Origin: Pseudomonadota bacterium
GTDB taxonomy: Bacteria > Pseudomonadota > Gammaproteobacteria > Burkholderiales > SG8-39
Assembly (NCBI GenBank): GCA_025352885.1
Contig: JANXRZ010000116.1
Span: 1-56,057, forward strand
Reading direction: 5' to 3'
Length of the DNA stretch: 56,057 bases
Under the pieces are notes generated by a model that did not search any database, was not told the origin of the DNA, and saw only the letters and a program-made list of their open reading frames with translations. Positions within the stretch are counted from its first letter, which is position 1. Each line of letters begins with the position of its first letter. Positions 17,499 to 24,110 of the stretch are shown in pieces. Both the position numbers and the translations under genes were made by a program.

Positions 17499-20213
17499 AT
17501 GGAACGCGGGCTGTTCGGATTCATCATTCGCTATAGCAAGCGGGAGCAGCTGCTCATCGTGCCGCTGGTGATCGCCTCAATGGTGATCCTTTTCGCGTCG
17601 CTCGACCTGCCCAAGACGATCGTCAACGAGCCCATCCAGGGCAAGCGGTTTCCGAATCCCGACTCGACGGTCACGTTCCTGCGCATCGCGCCGAGCCTGC
17701 CGGATTTCCTCGGCGGGCCGACGACGATCTTCGAAGGGTTTGCGCTCGAGCGGACACCTTACCTGATCGCCTTGTCGCTGACCTTCCTCGCGCTGATCGT
17801 CGTTAGCGGGTTGCTCAAGCTGCAGATCAACACGATGAAAGGCTGGATGGGCGAGCGGATGCTCAGGCGGCTGAGGTACACGCTCTTCGACCGGATCCTG
17901 AGGTTCCCGCTGCCCCACTTCCGCAAGGTGAAGTCCGCGGAAATGGCGACGATGATCAAGGACGAGGTGGAGCCGCTGGGCGGCTTCATCGGCGAAGCCA
18001 TCATTACCCCGCTGTTTCTGGGCGGGCAAGCGCTCACCGCATTGTTCTTTATCCTCTACCAGCACATCTACCTGGGACTGATCGCATTTTTCATGGTCGT
18101 CGTACAGGCCGTGATCATTCCGCGCATGCGGCGCCGGTTGCTGGTCCTGTCCAAGGAACGGCAAATCACCGCGCGTCAGCTTGCGGGGCGTATCGCCGAG
18201 TGCGTCGACGGCGTTGTCGAGATCCACGCAAACGACACGTCGAACTACGAGCGCGCCGAGATCTCCGCCCGGCTCGGGAAAATGTTCCTGATCAGGTTCG
18301 AGCTGTTCCAGCGCAAGTTCATGATCAAGTTCCTGAACAATTTCCTTTCGCAGGTCACGCCTTTCCTCTTTTACCTGGTCGGCGGCTACCTTGCGATCGT
18401 CGGCAGGCTGGATATCGGTACCCTTGTCGCGGTCATCGCCGCCTACAAAGATCTCCCCAGCCCGATCAAGGAGCTGATCGACTGGGACCAGCAGCGAATG
18501 GACGTCCAGATCAAATACACGCAGGTCGTCGAACAGTTCACCACGGACGACCTTGTACAGCCCGAGATCCAGCGCGTTGTGGACGCGCCTGTCCTTCCGC
18601 GCGAAGGTACGGTTCGCGCCAGCAACCTGTCGCTTGTCGACGATTCCGGCAACAAGGTCGTGGACGGCGTGTCTTTCGAAAGCAGCCTCAGCGCGCACGT
18701 GGCGATTGTCGGGAACGCAGGCAGCGGTGGTAGCGCGCTCGCCCAACTGCTTACCAGGCTGGTGCCCCCGGGCAGTGGGACCATAGAGATGGGGGGCATC
18801 GATATAACGAGGGCGCCGGAGGCGGTCACCGGCCGCGCCATCGCCTACGTGGGTTCTGCCGCGTACCTGTTCCCAGTGAGCGTGCGGGAGAACCTTCTTT
18901 ACGGCCTCAAGCACCGTCCCATACGCCAGGCAAGCTACGAAGGCGAGGCGCTGACGAAGCGTGAAATCGAACTGCGCGAATCCAAGCGCGCCGGGAATTC
19001 GACCTATGACATCAAGGCCGACTGGATCGACTATGAAGCGGCCGGCGTATCGAATGCGCTCGAAATGGACGCGCGGATCCTCGAAGTGCTGAAGACAATC
19101 GACCTCGAAGAGACGATTTTCGAGGTGGGGCTGCGTAGTTCGCTCGATGCGGAAAAAGCCCCGGGTCTCGCAGAGAGCGTGCTTCGGGCAAGGGATGCCA
19201 TGCGCGAACGCCTCAATCAGCCCGGCATCCAGGAGCTGGTCGAGCGCTTCGATCTTGGCCGGTACAACCGAAACGCCACTCTCGCGGAAAATCTTTTGTT
19301 CGGGACACCCGTCGGCAAAACCTTCGCCGTTGATAACCTGCCGGCCAACAAGTATGTCCGCAGCGTGCTCGAAGAGACCGGACTCGCCGACGACTTGCTC
19401 AAGGTCGGCCACAAGGTCGCCGAGACGATGGTCGAACTGTTCAGCGACCTTCCGCCGGGGCATGAGCTCTTCGAGCGGTTCAGCTTCATCCAGCACGATG
19501 ACCTGCCGCATGTGAAGGACATCCTCGTCCAGGTTGCGGACGTCGGGCTCAATCGAATCGGCGAGGCCGACCGCAACACCTTGCTCGCGCTGCCTTTCAA
19601 GATGATTTCCGCCCGCCATCGCTTGGGATTGATCGATGAGCCGTTCGAAGCCCGCATTTTGGAGGCCCGGCGTCTCTTCGCGCGCAACCTGCCGGCGGAA
19701 CTGCGCGGGGCGATTGAATTCTTCGACCCGTCGAAATTCATCGGCGCTGCTTCCCTGCAGGACAACATCCTGTTCGGAAAAGTCGTGACCGGGCAGGCGG
19801 AGAGCGCGGCGCGGATAGGCCGCCTCATGCGCGAGATGCTCGATGAACTCGACCTGCGTCCCATGGTCGTCAAGATCGGCCTGGACTATCAGGTGGGCAC
19901 CGGCGGAGCGCGTCTCCCGGCGACGGACCGCCAGAAGATCGCCATCGGCCGCGCAATCCTGAAGCAGCCGGTCGTGCTCGTGTTCGACCAGGCAGCGGCG
20001 GTCCTCGATCCCGTCTCGCAGAATCGGCTGCTCGCCAACATCCTCGAATGCCGCAAGGACCGGGCCGTTTACTGGGTGCTCAACAGGGTGGATCTTGCCG
20101 AGCGCTTCGACATGGTGCTCATGATGGACAAGGGACGCCTGGTCGAGCGCGGGAAGTTCGCCGACCTGAAGAGTTCTGGGGGCGCGTTGCACAAGCTGCT
20201 TGCCGCGGCGTAG
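17499..20213 (+). CDS. ABC-exporter-like protein with a degenerate ATPase domain
   Basis: 904 residues. Residues 1-330 form an exporter-type transmembrane domain (hydrophobic spans near 18-34, 88-108, 165-205 and 283-315). The ABC-like domain starts near 370, but every catalytic motif is damaged: Walker A is GNAGSGGS (405-412, Lys replaced by Gly), the Q-loop Gln is missing (AYVGSAAYLF), the signature LSGGQ is replaced around ARLPATDRQKIAIG (804-817), Walker B reads VLVFDQ (Glu to Gln), and the switch His is Asn (WVLNRVD). About 300 extra residues sit between the Q-loop and signature regions and contain three copies of an ENLLxG-like motif (464-469, 597-602, 755-760). It is followed by a cyclic-nucleotide-binding protein 23 bases downstream. 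A non-ATPase or regulatory role, or pairing with another ATPase, is likely; export function is unproven. Confidence 0.85.
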   Translation: MERGLFGFIIRYSKREQLLIVPLVIASMVILFASLDLPKTIVNEPIQGKRFPNPDSTVTFLRIAPSLPDFLGGPTTIFEGFALERTPYLIALSLTFLALIVVSGLLKLQINTMKGWMGERMLRRLRYTLFDRILRFPLPHFRKVKSAEMATMIKDEVEPLGGFIGEAIITPLFLGGQALTALFFILYQHIYLGLIAFFMVVVQAVIIPRMRRRLLVLSKERQITARQLAGRIAECVDGVVEIHANDTSNYERAEISARLGKMFLIRFELFQRKFMIKFLNNFLSQVTPFLFYLVGGYLAIVGRLDIGTLVAVIAAYKDLPSPIKELIDWDQQRMDVQIKYTQVVEQFTTDDLVQPEIQRVVDAPVLPREGTVRASNLSLVDDSGNKVVDGVSFESSLSAHVAIVGNAGSGGSALAQLLTRLVPPGSGTIEMGGIDITRAPEAVTGRAIAYVGSAAYLFPVSVRENLLYGLKHRPIRQASYEGEALTKREIELRESKRAGNSTYDIKADWIDYEAAGVSNALEMDARILEVLKTIDLEETIFEVGLRSSLDAEKAPGLAESVLRARDAMRERLNQPGIQELVERFDLGRYNRNATLAENLLFGTPVGKTFAVDNLPANKYVRSVLEETGLADDLLKVGHKVAETMVELFSDLPPGHELFERFSFIQHDDLPHVKDILVQVADVGLNRIGEADRNTLLALPFKMISARHRLGLIDEPFEARILEARRLFARNLPAELRGAIEFFDPSKFIGAASLQDNILFGKVVTGQAESAARIGRLMREMLDELDLRPMVVKIGLDYQVGTGGARLPATDRQKIAIGRAILKQPVVLVFDQAAAVLDPVSQNRLLANILECRKDRAVYWVLNRVDLAERFDMVLMMDKGRLVERGKFADLKSSGGALHKLLAAA

Positions 20214-20236
20214 GCACTGAGACAGGAGACTGGAAA

Positions 20237-20686
20237 ATGAGCCTTGAACAGGAAGTGGAGTTGATTCGTCAGTTCCCGATTTTCAGCAAGATCCAGCCGG
20301 CCAAGCAGAAGCTGCTGTGCTTCAGCAGCGAGCGGCTGACTTTCGAAGCGGGGCAGGTGATGTTTCGGGCGGGCGACGCGGGCGATGCGTGCTTCATCGT
20401 GATCGACGGAAAGATCGAAATTTCAGTCGAGACGCCCAAAGGCCCGCTGGTGGTCAACACCCTGGGCCGCAACGAGATCATCGGCGAAATTGCCATTTTC
20501 GGCGACGTGCCGAGGACCGCCACCGCAACCGCGGTAACCCGGCTGGAGACGCTGCGCATTTCCAAGGAACTCTTCCATAGCGTGATCCGGGAAAACCCGG
20601 ATGCCGCGCTCGAACTGATCCGCATCCTCGCCTCGCGCCTCGCAAACACGACTGCCCAGCTGACGAAGGTGAGAACGCCCGGCTAG
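20237..20686 (+). CDS. Cyclic-nucleotide-binding domain protein
   Basis: Stand-alone cNMP-binding domain of 149 residues with no DNA-binding domain. The beta-roll shows FPIFSKIQPAKQKLLCFSSE, VMFRAGDAGDACFIVIDGKI, and the phosphate-binding cassette NEIIGEIAIFGDVPRTATAT, which carries the Gly-Glu and Arg that bind the cyclic phosphate. GACAGGAGAC upstream supports the ATG at 20237; the longer frame from 20048 overlaps the ABC gene. Its position 23 bases after the degenerate ABC-exporter gene suggests it regulates that protein, possibly in response to cAMP. Its 3' end overlaps the convergent OsmC gene by four bases. Confidence 0.9.
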   Translation: MSLEQEVELIRQFPIFSKIQPAKQKLLCFSSERLTFEAGQVMFRAGDAGDACFIVIDGKIEISVETPKGPLVVNTLGRNEIIGEIAIFGDVPRTATATAVTRLETLRISKELFHSVIRENPDAALELIRILASRLANTTAQLTKVRTPG

Positions 20687-21111
20687 CTGCCCGCCTGCTC
20701 TTCGGCGATCTCGAAGCCGGTGGTGATCTCGGCCGTTTTGCCGAGCATGATCGAGGCGGAACAATACTTGTCGTGCGAAAGGCGGATCGCCTGCTCGACG
20801 AGCTTCGGCTTAAGGCCCCGTCCCCGCAACTTGAAGTGCATGCGGATGCGCGTGAAGACCTTGGGGTCCGTTTCGGCCCTTTCCGAATCGAGCTTCACTT
20901 CACAAGCCGTCACGTCCTGGCCGCTTTTTTTCAGGATGACCATCACGTCATAGGCCGTACATCCCCCGGTTCCGAGCAGGACGATCTCCATGGGCCGTGG
21001 GGCGATGTTTCGGCCACCGCCCTCAGGCGCGCCATCCATGGCGACTACATGTCCGCTGCCAGTCTCGGCCAGGAAGGTCATCCCCTCGGTCCAGCGTACG
21101 GTGCACTCCAT
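20683..21111 (-). CDS. OsmC-family protein (YhfA type)
   Basis: Peroxiredoxin-like OsmC/YhfA protein of 142 residues. Visible features are ECTVRWTEGMTFLAETGSGH, the block RPMEIVLLGTGGCTAYDVMV with its conserved Cys, and the second Cys in LSHDKYCSASIML; the two Cys residues correspond to the redox pair of the family. The start at 21111 (MECTVRW) has GGAGAG seven bases upstream and is preferred to the longer ATG at 21144. YhfA-type proteins are of uncertain function and are often found near Crp; here a cyclic-nucleotide-binding gene is convergent with it. A palindrome lies just upstream of the start. Confidence 0.9.
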   Translation of the reverse strand: MECTVRWTEGMTFLAETGSGHVVAMDGAPEGGGRNIAPRPMEIVLLGTGGCTAYDVMVILKKSGQDVTACEVKLDSERAETDPKVFTRIRMHFKLRGRGLKPKLVEQAIRLSHDKYCSASIMLGKTAEITTGFEIAEEQAGS

Positions 21112-21128
21112 AAACTCTCCATAAGATT

Positions 21129-21146
21129 TTGTGCAAAGCGGCACAA
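21129..21146. promoter_or_regulatory. Palindrome upstream of osmC (possible operator)
   Basis: TTGTGC-N6-GCACAA is a perfect 6-bp dyad, 18-35 bases upstream of the OsmC-family start codon, inside an AT-rich intergenic region. It has the form of a transcription-factor operator. The binding protein is unknown. Confidence 0.4.
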
Positions 21147-21221
21147 TCTTCGTTGCTCATTGGGTCTAAGCGGAAATTTTCCGGAAATAAAAAGCTAATA
21201 TTATCATTTGTTTTCAAATAC

Positions 21222-21235
21222 TTGATTTACATCAT
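21222..21235. promoter_or_regulatory. FNR/ANR-like box
   Basis: TTGATTTACATCAT matches the FNR/ANR consensus TTGAT-N4-ATCAA at nine of ten defined positions. It lies in the osmC-rplM intergenic region, centred about 85 bases upstream of the predicted small-RNA transcription start and about 117 bases upstream of the osmC start codon. Which of the two divergent units it serves is unclear. Confidence 0.45.
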
Positions 21236-21278
21236 CCGTTACTGGCCGATACTGATAATTTCACTTAGGAAATACTTA

Positions 21279-21307
21279 TTGCAACGCAACAAATCGCTTG
21301 GCATAAT
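21279..21307 (+). promoter_or_regulatory. Sigma-70 promoter of the small RNA
   Basis: A -35 TTGCAA (21279-21284) and a -10 CATAAT (21302-21307) are separated by exactly 17 bases. Expected transcription start is near 21314. No protein gene begins before the terminator at 21377-21410, so this promoter most likely drives a small RNA. Confidence 0.7.
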
Positions 21308-21313
21308 AGTCCC

Positions 21314-21410
21314 AAGTTCGATGCTTCAGCTGCATCTGCAGGTTGTCTCCTCCACCCTCCTCCTTTGGTGGATTCAGCGCAGCCCCTGACGGGGTTGCGC
21401 TTTTTTTTTT
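21314..21410 (+). ncRNA. Candidate small RNA with anti-Shine-Dalgarno loop
   Basis: About 97 nt between a good sigma-70 promoter and an intrinsic terminator ending in ten T residues. It has no convincing open reading frame. Two C/U-rich anti-Shine-Dalgarno stretches are present: TCTCCTCC (21346-21353) and CTCCTCCTTT (21357-21366). The second is exactly the loop of a hairpin with stem TCCACC (21351-21356) / GGTGGA (21367-21372), so CCUCCUUU, the same sequence as the 16S rRNA 3' end, would be displayed single-stranded. This arrangement resembles the betaproteobacterial toxic small RNAs reported from clone-toxicity screens (Rfam, as I recall, Betaproteobacteria toxic small RNA). The identity needs a covariance-model hit; the promoter-hairpin-terminator layout is directly visible. 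Confidence 0.68.
21377..21410 (+). terminator. Terminator of the small RNA
   Basis: Stem GCGCAGCCCC / GGGGTTGCGC (one G-T pair) with loop TGAC is followed by ten T residues. It lies 100 bases upstream of rplM and separates that operon from the small RNA. Confidence 0.92.
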
Positions 21411-21451
21411 GGATTTCTCTCTGGATTTCCCTGTTTTGGGTCACTCTGAAA

Positions 21452-21481
21452 TTGACAGGGTGGTGCCTTCCTTCTTACAAT
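21452..21481 (+). promoter_or_regulatory. Sigma-70 promoter of rplM-rpsI
   Basis: A consensus -35 TTGACA (21452-21457) and a -10 TACAAT (21476-21481) are 18 bases apart, directly upstream of rplM. Predicted start near 21488 gives a leader of about 23 bases, too short for a large regulatory structure. Confidence 0.8.
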
Positions 21482-21510
21482 CGCAGGCTTTTCTAAACAA
21501 GCATCGGCTT

Positions 21511-21939
21511 ATGAAAACGTATACCGCCAAAGCGCACGATGTCCAGCATGACTGGTACCTGATCGACGCACAGAACAAGGTGCTTGGTCGCCTGGCTTCG
21601 CAGATCGCACTGCGCCTGCGCGGCAAGCACAAGCCCGAGTTCACACCGCACGTCGATACGGGCGACTTCATCGTCGTGGTGAACGCCTCCCAGCTTCGCG
21701 TCACCGGCAACAAGGCGCTCAACAAGAAATATTACCGCCACAGCGGCTATCCAGGCGGCGTTTACGAGACGAACTTCGCGAAGATGCAGGCGCAGTTTCC
21801 CGGGAGGGCGCTCGAGAAGGCTGTGAAGGGCATGCTCCCCAAGGGGCCGCTCGGCTACGCAATGATCAAGAAACTGAAGGTCTATGCGGCTGATTCCCAT
21901 CCGCATACGGCGCAACAGCCCAAGGCTCTGGAGGTCTGA
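21511..21939 (+). CDS. rplM: 50S ribosomal protein L13
   Basis: Ribosomal protein L13, 142 residues, an early-assembly protein of the large subunit that binds 23S rRNA. Characteristic stretches are [54 protein letters not shown] and the C-terminal [20 protein letters not shown]. The start at 21511 is fixed by family alignment; the frame extends upstream to 21343 through the small-RNA terminator and is not coding there. The rpsI gene begins five bases after the stop, the usual operon order. Confidence 0.98.
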   Translation: MKTYTAKAHDVQHDWYLIDAQNKVLGRLASQIALRLRGKHKPEFTPHVDTGDFIVVVNASQLRVTGNKALNKKYYRHSGYPGGVYETNFAKMQAQFPGRALEKAVKGMLPKGPLGYAMIKKLKVYAADSHPHTAQQPKALEV

Positions 21940-21944
21940 CAGAC

Positions 21945-22337
21945 ATGGTCGGTGATTACTACTACGGAACGGGACGGCGCAAGAGCGCAGTCGCCCGCGT
22001 GTTCATCAAGCCCGGCAGGGGCCAGATCGTCGTCAACGGCAAGCCTGTAGACGTCTTTTTCGCACGCGAAACCGGACGCATGGTCGTGCGTCAGCCGCTC
22101 GAGCTGACCAAAAACCATGCAACCTTCGACATCATGGTCAACGTATTCGGCGGCGGCGAATCCGGCCAGGCCGGCGCAGTGAGGCATGGAATCACCCGCG
22201 CGCTTATCGAGTACGACGCCGCGCTCAAGCCCGTCCTTTCTGCGGCCGGGCTGGTGACGCGTGACGCGCGCGAAGTCGAGCGGAAGAAAGTCGGCCTGCA
22301 CAAGGCTCGGCGCCGCAAGCAATTCTCCAAGCGCTGA
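21945..22337 (+). CDS. rpsI: 30S ribosomal protein S9
   Basis: Ribosomal protein S9, 130 residues, part of the 30S head; its C-terminal tail reaches the P-site tRNA. The N-terminal [20 protein letters not shown], the [13 protein letters not shown] helix and the tail [15 protein letters not shown] ending in KR are all canonical. The GGAGG upstream of the ATG lies within the end of rplM. A terminator follows 25 bases after the stop. Confidence 0.98.
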   Translation: MVGDYYYGTGRRKSAVARVFIKPGRGQIVVNGKPVDVFFARETGRMVVRQPLELTKNHATFDIMVNVFGGGESGQAGAVRHGITRALIEYDAALKPVLSAAGLVTRDAREVERKKVGLHKARRRKQFSKR

Positions 22338-22362
22338 TCCCGGCGGGCATGCAAGCCGCGCA

Positions 22363-22391
22363 GAGCCGCCCTCGGGCGGCTCTTTTGCTTT
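22363..22391 (+). terminator. Terminator of rplM-rpsI
   Basis: A nine-base-pair stem GAGCCGCCC / GGGCGGCTC with a two-base loop (TC) is followed by TTTTGCTTT, 25 bases after rpsI. Confidence 0.85.
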
Positions 22392-22425
22392 CTGCAGGGC
22401 ACCGTTCGAGGGGAACCGCGGCTCC

Positions 22426-23187
22426 ATGATGGCCGGGCGCATCAAGAAGTTCAGGCAGCGATTCGGCATCTCGGCGCCGAAAGTCGCGGTCCGGACCCAT
22501 GTGCCGTGGTATTTGCGGTGGCTCCTGCTCGCCGTGCTGCTGGCTTTCTCGGTCGCCTTGGCGGCCTGGATGCACGATGCAGGCCGCAGGTTCGCGGGGT
22601 TCGATCGCAGCGAATTCCAGGACGAGCTCGCTGGCATGCGGCGCGAAGTCGAGGCCACGCGAGCGGAGCTTGCCCGGCTGGGGGCCATTGCGAATGCGGC
22701 CGACGCGCGGCTGGCGATCGAACGCACGGCGCAGCTTCAACTAGCCCGCCAGATCCGGCTGCTGGAACAGGAGAATGCCCGGCTGCGGGAAGACGTCGCC
22801 CTTTTCGAGAGCATGCTGTCCACCAACTCGGGTGGGCTGCAGGCGCTGAATATCCAGCGGCTCAAGGTCGAGCCGGACGGACTCCCGGGCGAGTACCGTT
22901 TTCGCATGCTGCTCCTGACCGGAAATCGCCGGGATCGTGCCGAATTCCAGGGGCGCCTGGAGCTCCTGGTCGGGGTGCAGCAGGAGGGTCGGAATGCTAT
23001 TATCCTCGTGCCTGACCGGGCGGCAGCGGACGCTGCGGCATATAAACTGGCTTTCAAAAATTTTTACCGCGTCGAGGGCACATTCCGCGTCGATCCAAAG
23101 GCCAAGGTAGGCACCGTACAGGTGCGCGTCTTCGAAACCGGGAACGCGCAGGCCAAAGCGACGCAAAGCGTGGCGCTAGGATCCTGA
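22426..23187 (+). CDS. DUF6776-like membrane-anchored coiled-coil protein
   Basis: Protein of 253 residues with one transmembrane helix near residues 30-47 (LRWLLLAVLLAFSVALAAW), then a coiled coil from about residue 63 to 130 (QDELAGMRREVEATRAELAR; LQLARQIRLLEQENARLRED), and a beta-rich C-terminal domain that would lie in the periplasm. It matches the uncharacterised DUF6776 proteins found next to bactofilin genes in Burkholderiales. The gene ends 12 bases before the bactofilin start, so the two are probably cotranscribed. A role in anchoring or guiding the bactofilin scaffold is a reasonable guess; no enzymatic motif is seen. The start at 22426 is MMAGR; the next codon is also ATG. Confidence 0.78.
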   Translation: MMAGRIKKFRQRFGISAPKVAVRTHVPWYLRWLLLAVLLAFSVALAAWMHDAGRRFAGFDRSEFQDELAGMRREVEATRAELARLGAIANAADARLAIERTAQLQLARQIRLLEQENARLREDVALFESMLSTNSGGLQALNIQRLKVEPDGLPGEYRFRMLLLTGNRRDRAEFQGRLELLVGVQQEGRNAIILVPDRAAADAAAYKLAFKNFYRVEGTFRVDPKAKVGTVQVRVFETGNAQAKATQSVALGS

Positions 23188-23199
23188 AGGGGGAGTCCC

Positions 23200-23604
23200 A
23201 TGTTCGGAAAAACAAGCAAGCCGCAGAACCGCATCGACAGCCTGATCGGGGCGACGACCCGGGTCGAAGGCAACGTGTCCTTCAGCGGGGGGCTGCGCAT
23301 CGACGGCACTGTGCGCGGCAATGTCAGCGCCCTGCCTGACCAACCCGGCACGCTGGTGATCAGCGGAAACGCGAGAGTCGACGGCGAAGTCCAGGTTGCC
23401 CACCTGGTCGTGAACGGCACGATCAACGGATCCGTGACCGCGACGGAAACGCTGGAACTGCAGTCCGGCTCGCGGGTCAAAGGGGACGTGCACTACAAAA
23501 CCATGGAAATGCACCAGGGCGCGGTCATCGAAGGGCGGCTGGTCCATTCCGACACGGTTGCGGAAATAAAGCCCGTGGAGCTCAAGTTGGCTTCCGGCGC
23601 TTGA
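23200..23604 (+). CDS. Bactofilin (polymer-forming cytoskeletal protein)
   Basis: Bactofilin of 134 residues that self-assembles without nucleotide into membrane-associated filaments used for cell shape and envelope-enzyme positioning. The central right-handed beta-helix is visible as repeated short strands: GATTRVEGNVSFSGGLRIDG, TVRGNV, LVISGNARVDGEV, LVVNGTINGSV, LELQSGSRVKGDV. The disordered N-terminus (MFGKTSKPQNRIDSLIG) contains the usual membrane-targeting start. A good ribosome site (GGGGGAG) precedes it. Bactofilins often work with M23 endopeptidases; an M23 gene lies 1.6 kb downstream on the other strand. Confidence 0.95.
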   Translation: MFGKTSKPQNRIDSLIGATTRVEGNVSFSGGLRIDGTVRGNVSALPDQPGTLVISGNARVDGEVQVAHLVVNGTINGSVTATETLELQSGSRVKGDVHYKTMEMHQGAVIEGRLVHSDTVAEIKPVELKLASGA

Positions 23605-23671
23605 GGAAGCCCGCGTTGACCGCATGGAAATGCAGGCTGGATAATCGGCCATCAGGCCACGGAGCAAGTCA

Positions 23672-24052
23672 ATGAATGCAGTCACCGATCCCGCAGTCAC
23701 CGACGCGTCGGTATCCGATATGCCGCCGCCGCTTGTCTTTACGGACAACGCCGCTGGCAAGGTCAAGCAGCTGATCGACGAGGAGGGCAACACTGACCTC
23801 AAGCTGCGCGTGTTCGTTACCGGTGGAGGGTGCTCGGGTTTCCAGTACGGGTTCACCTTTGACGAGGTGCGCAACGAAGACGACACCGTCATGGAGAAAA
23901 ACGGCGTCCAGCTGCTCATCGACCCGATGAGCTACCAGTACCTGGTGGGCGCAGAGATCGATTACTCCGAAGGCCTCGAGGGCGCGCAGTTCGTGATCAA
24001 GAACCCGAACGCCACCACCACTTGCGGGTGCGGCTCGTCGTTCTCCGCCTGA
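23672..24052 (+). CDS. erpA: ErpA iron-sulfur cluster insertion protein
   Basis: A-type carrier of 126 residues that transfers Fe-S clusters to apoproteins such as those of isoprenoid synthesis and respiration. The three cluster-binding Cys residues are present: [10 protein letters not shown] and the C-terminal [12 protein letters not shown]. The domain starts near residue 20 ([20 protein letters not shown]) after a short variable N-terminus. It is a single-gene unit followed by a terminator shared with the convergent anmK. Confidence 0.97.
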   Translation: MNAVTDPAVTDASVSDMPPPLVFTDNAAGKVKQLIDEEGNTDLKLRVFVTGGGCSGFQYGFTFDEVRNEDDTVMEKNGVQLLIDPMSYQYLVGAEIDYSEGLEGAQFVIKNPNATTTCGCGSSFSA

Positions 24053-24087
24053 CCTTTCGGGTTGGCAAGACCGTCGGGTTGGCAAGA

Positions 24088-24110
24088 AAGGGAGCTTCGG
24101 CTCCCTTTTT
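24088..24110. terminator. Bidirectional terminator between erpA and anmK
   Basis: Stem AAGGGAGC / GCTCCCTT with a TTCG tetraloop is flanked by A residues on one side and T residues on the other, so it can stop transcription from both convergent genes. Confidence 0.85.

Noticed and set aside
17577-20192. 871-codon open frame antisense to the degenerate ABC gene
   Set aside because: It mirrors the coding strand almost completely, as expected for GC-rich codon use; it has no signal, domain or ribosome site, while the sense protein has clear exporter features.
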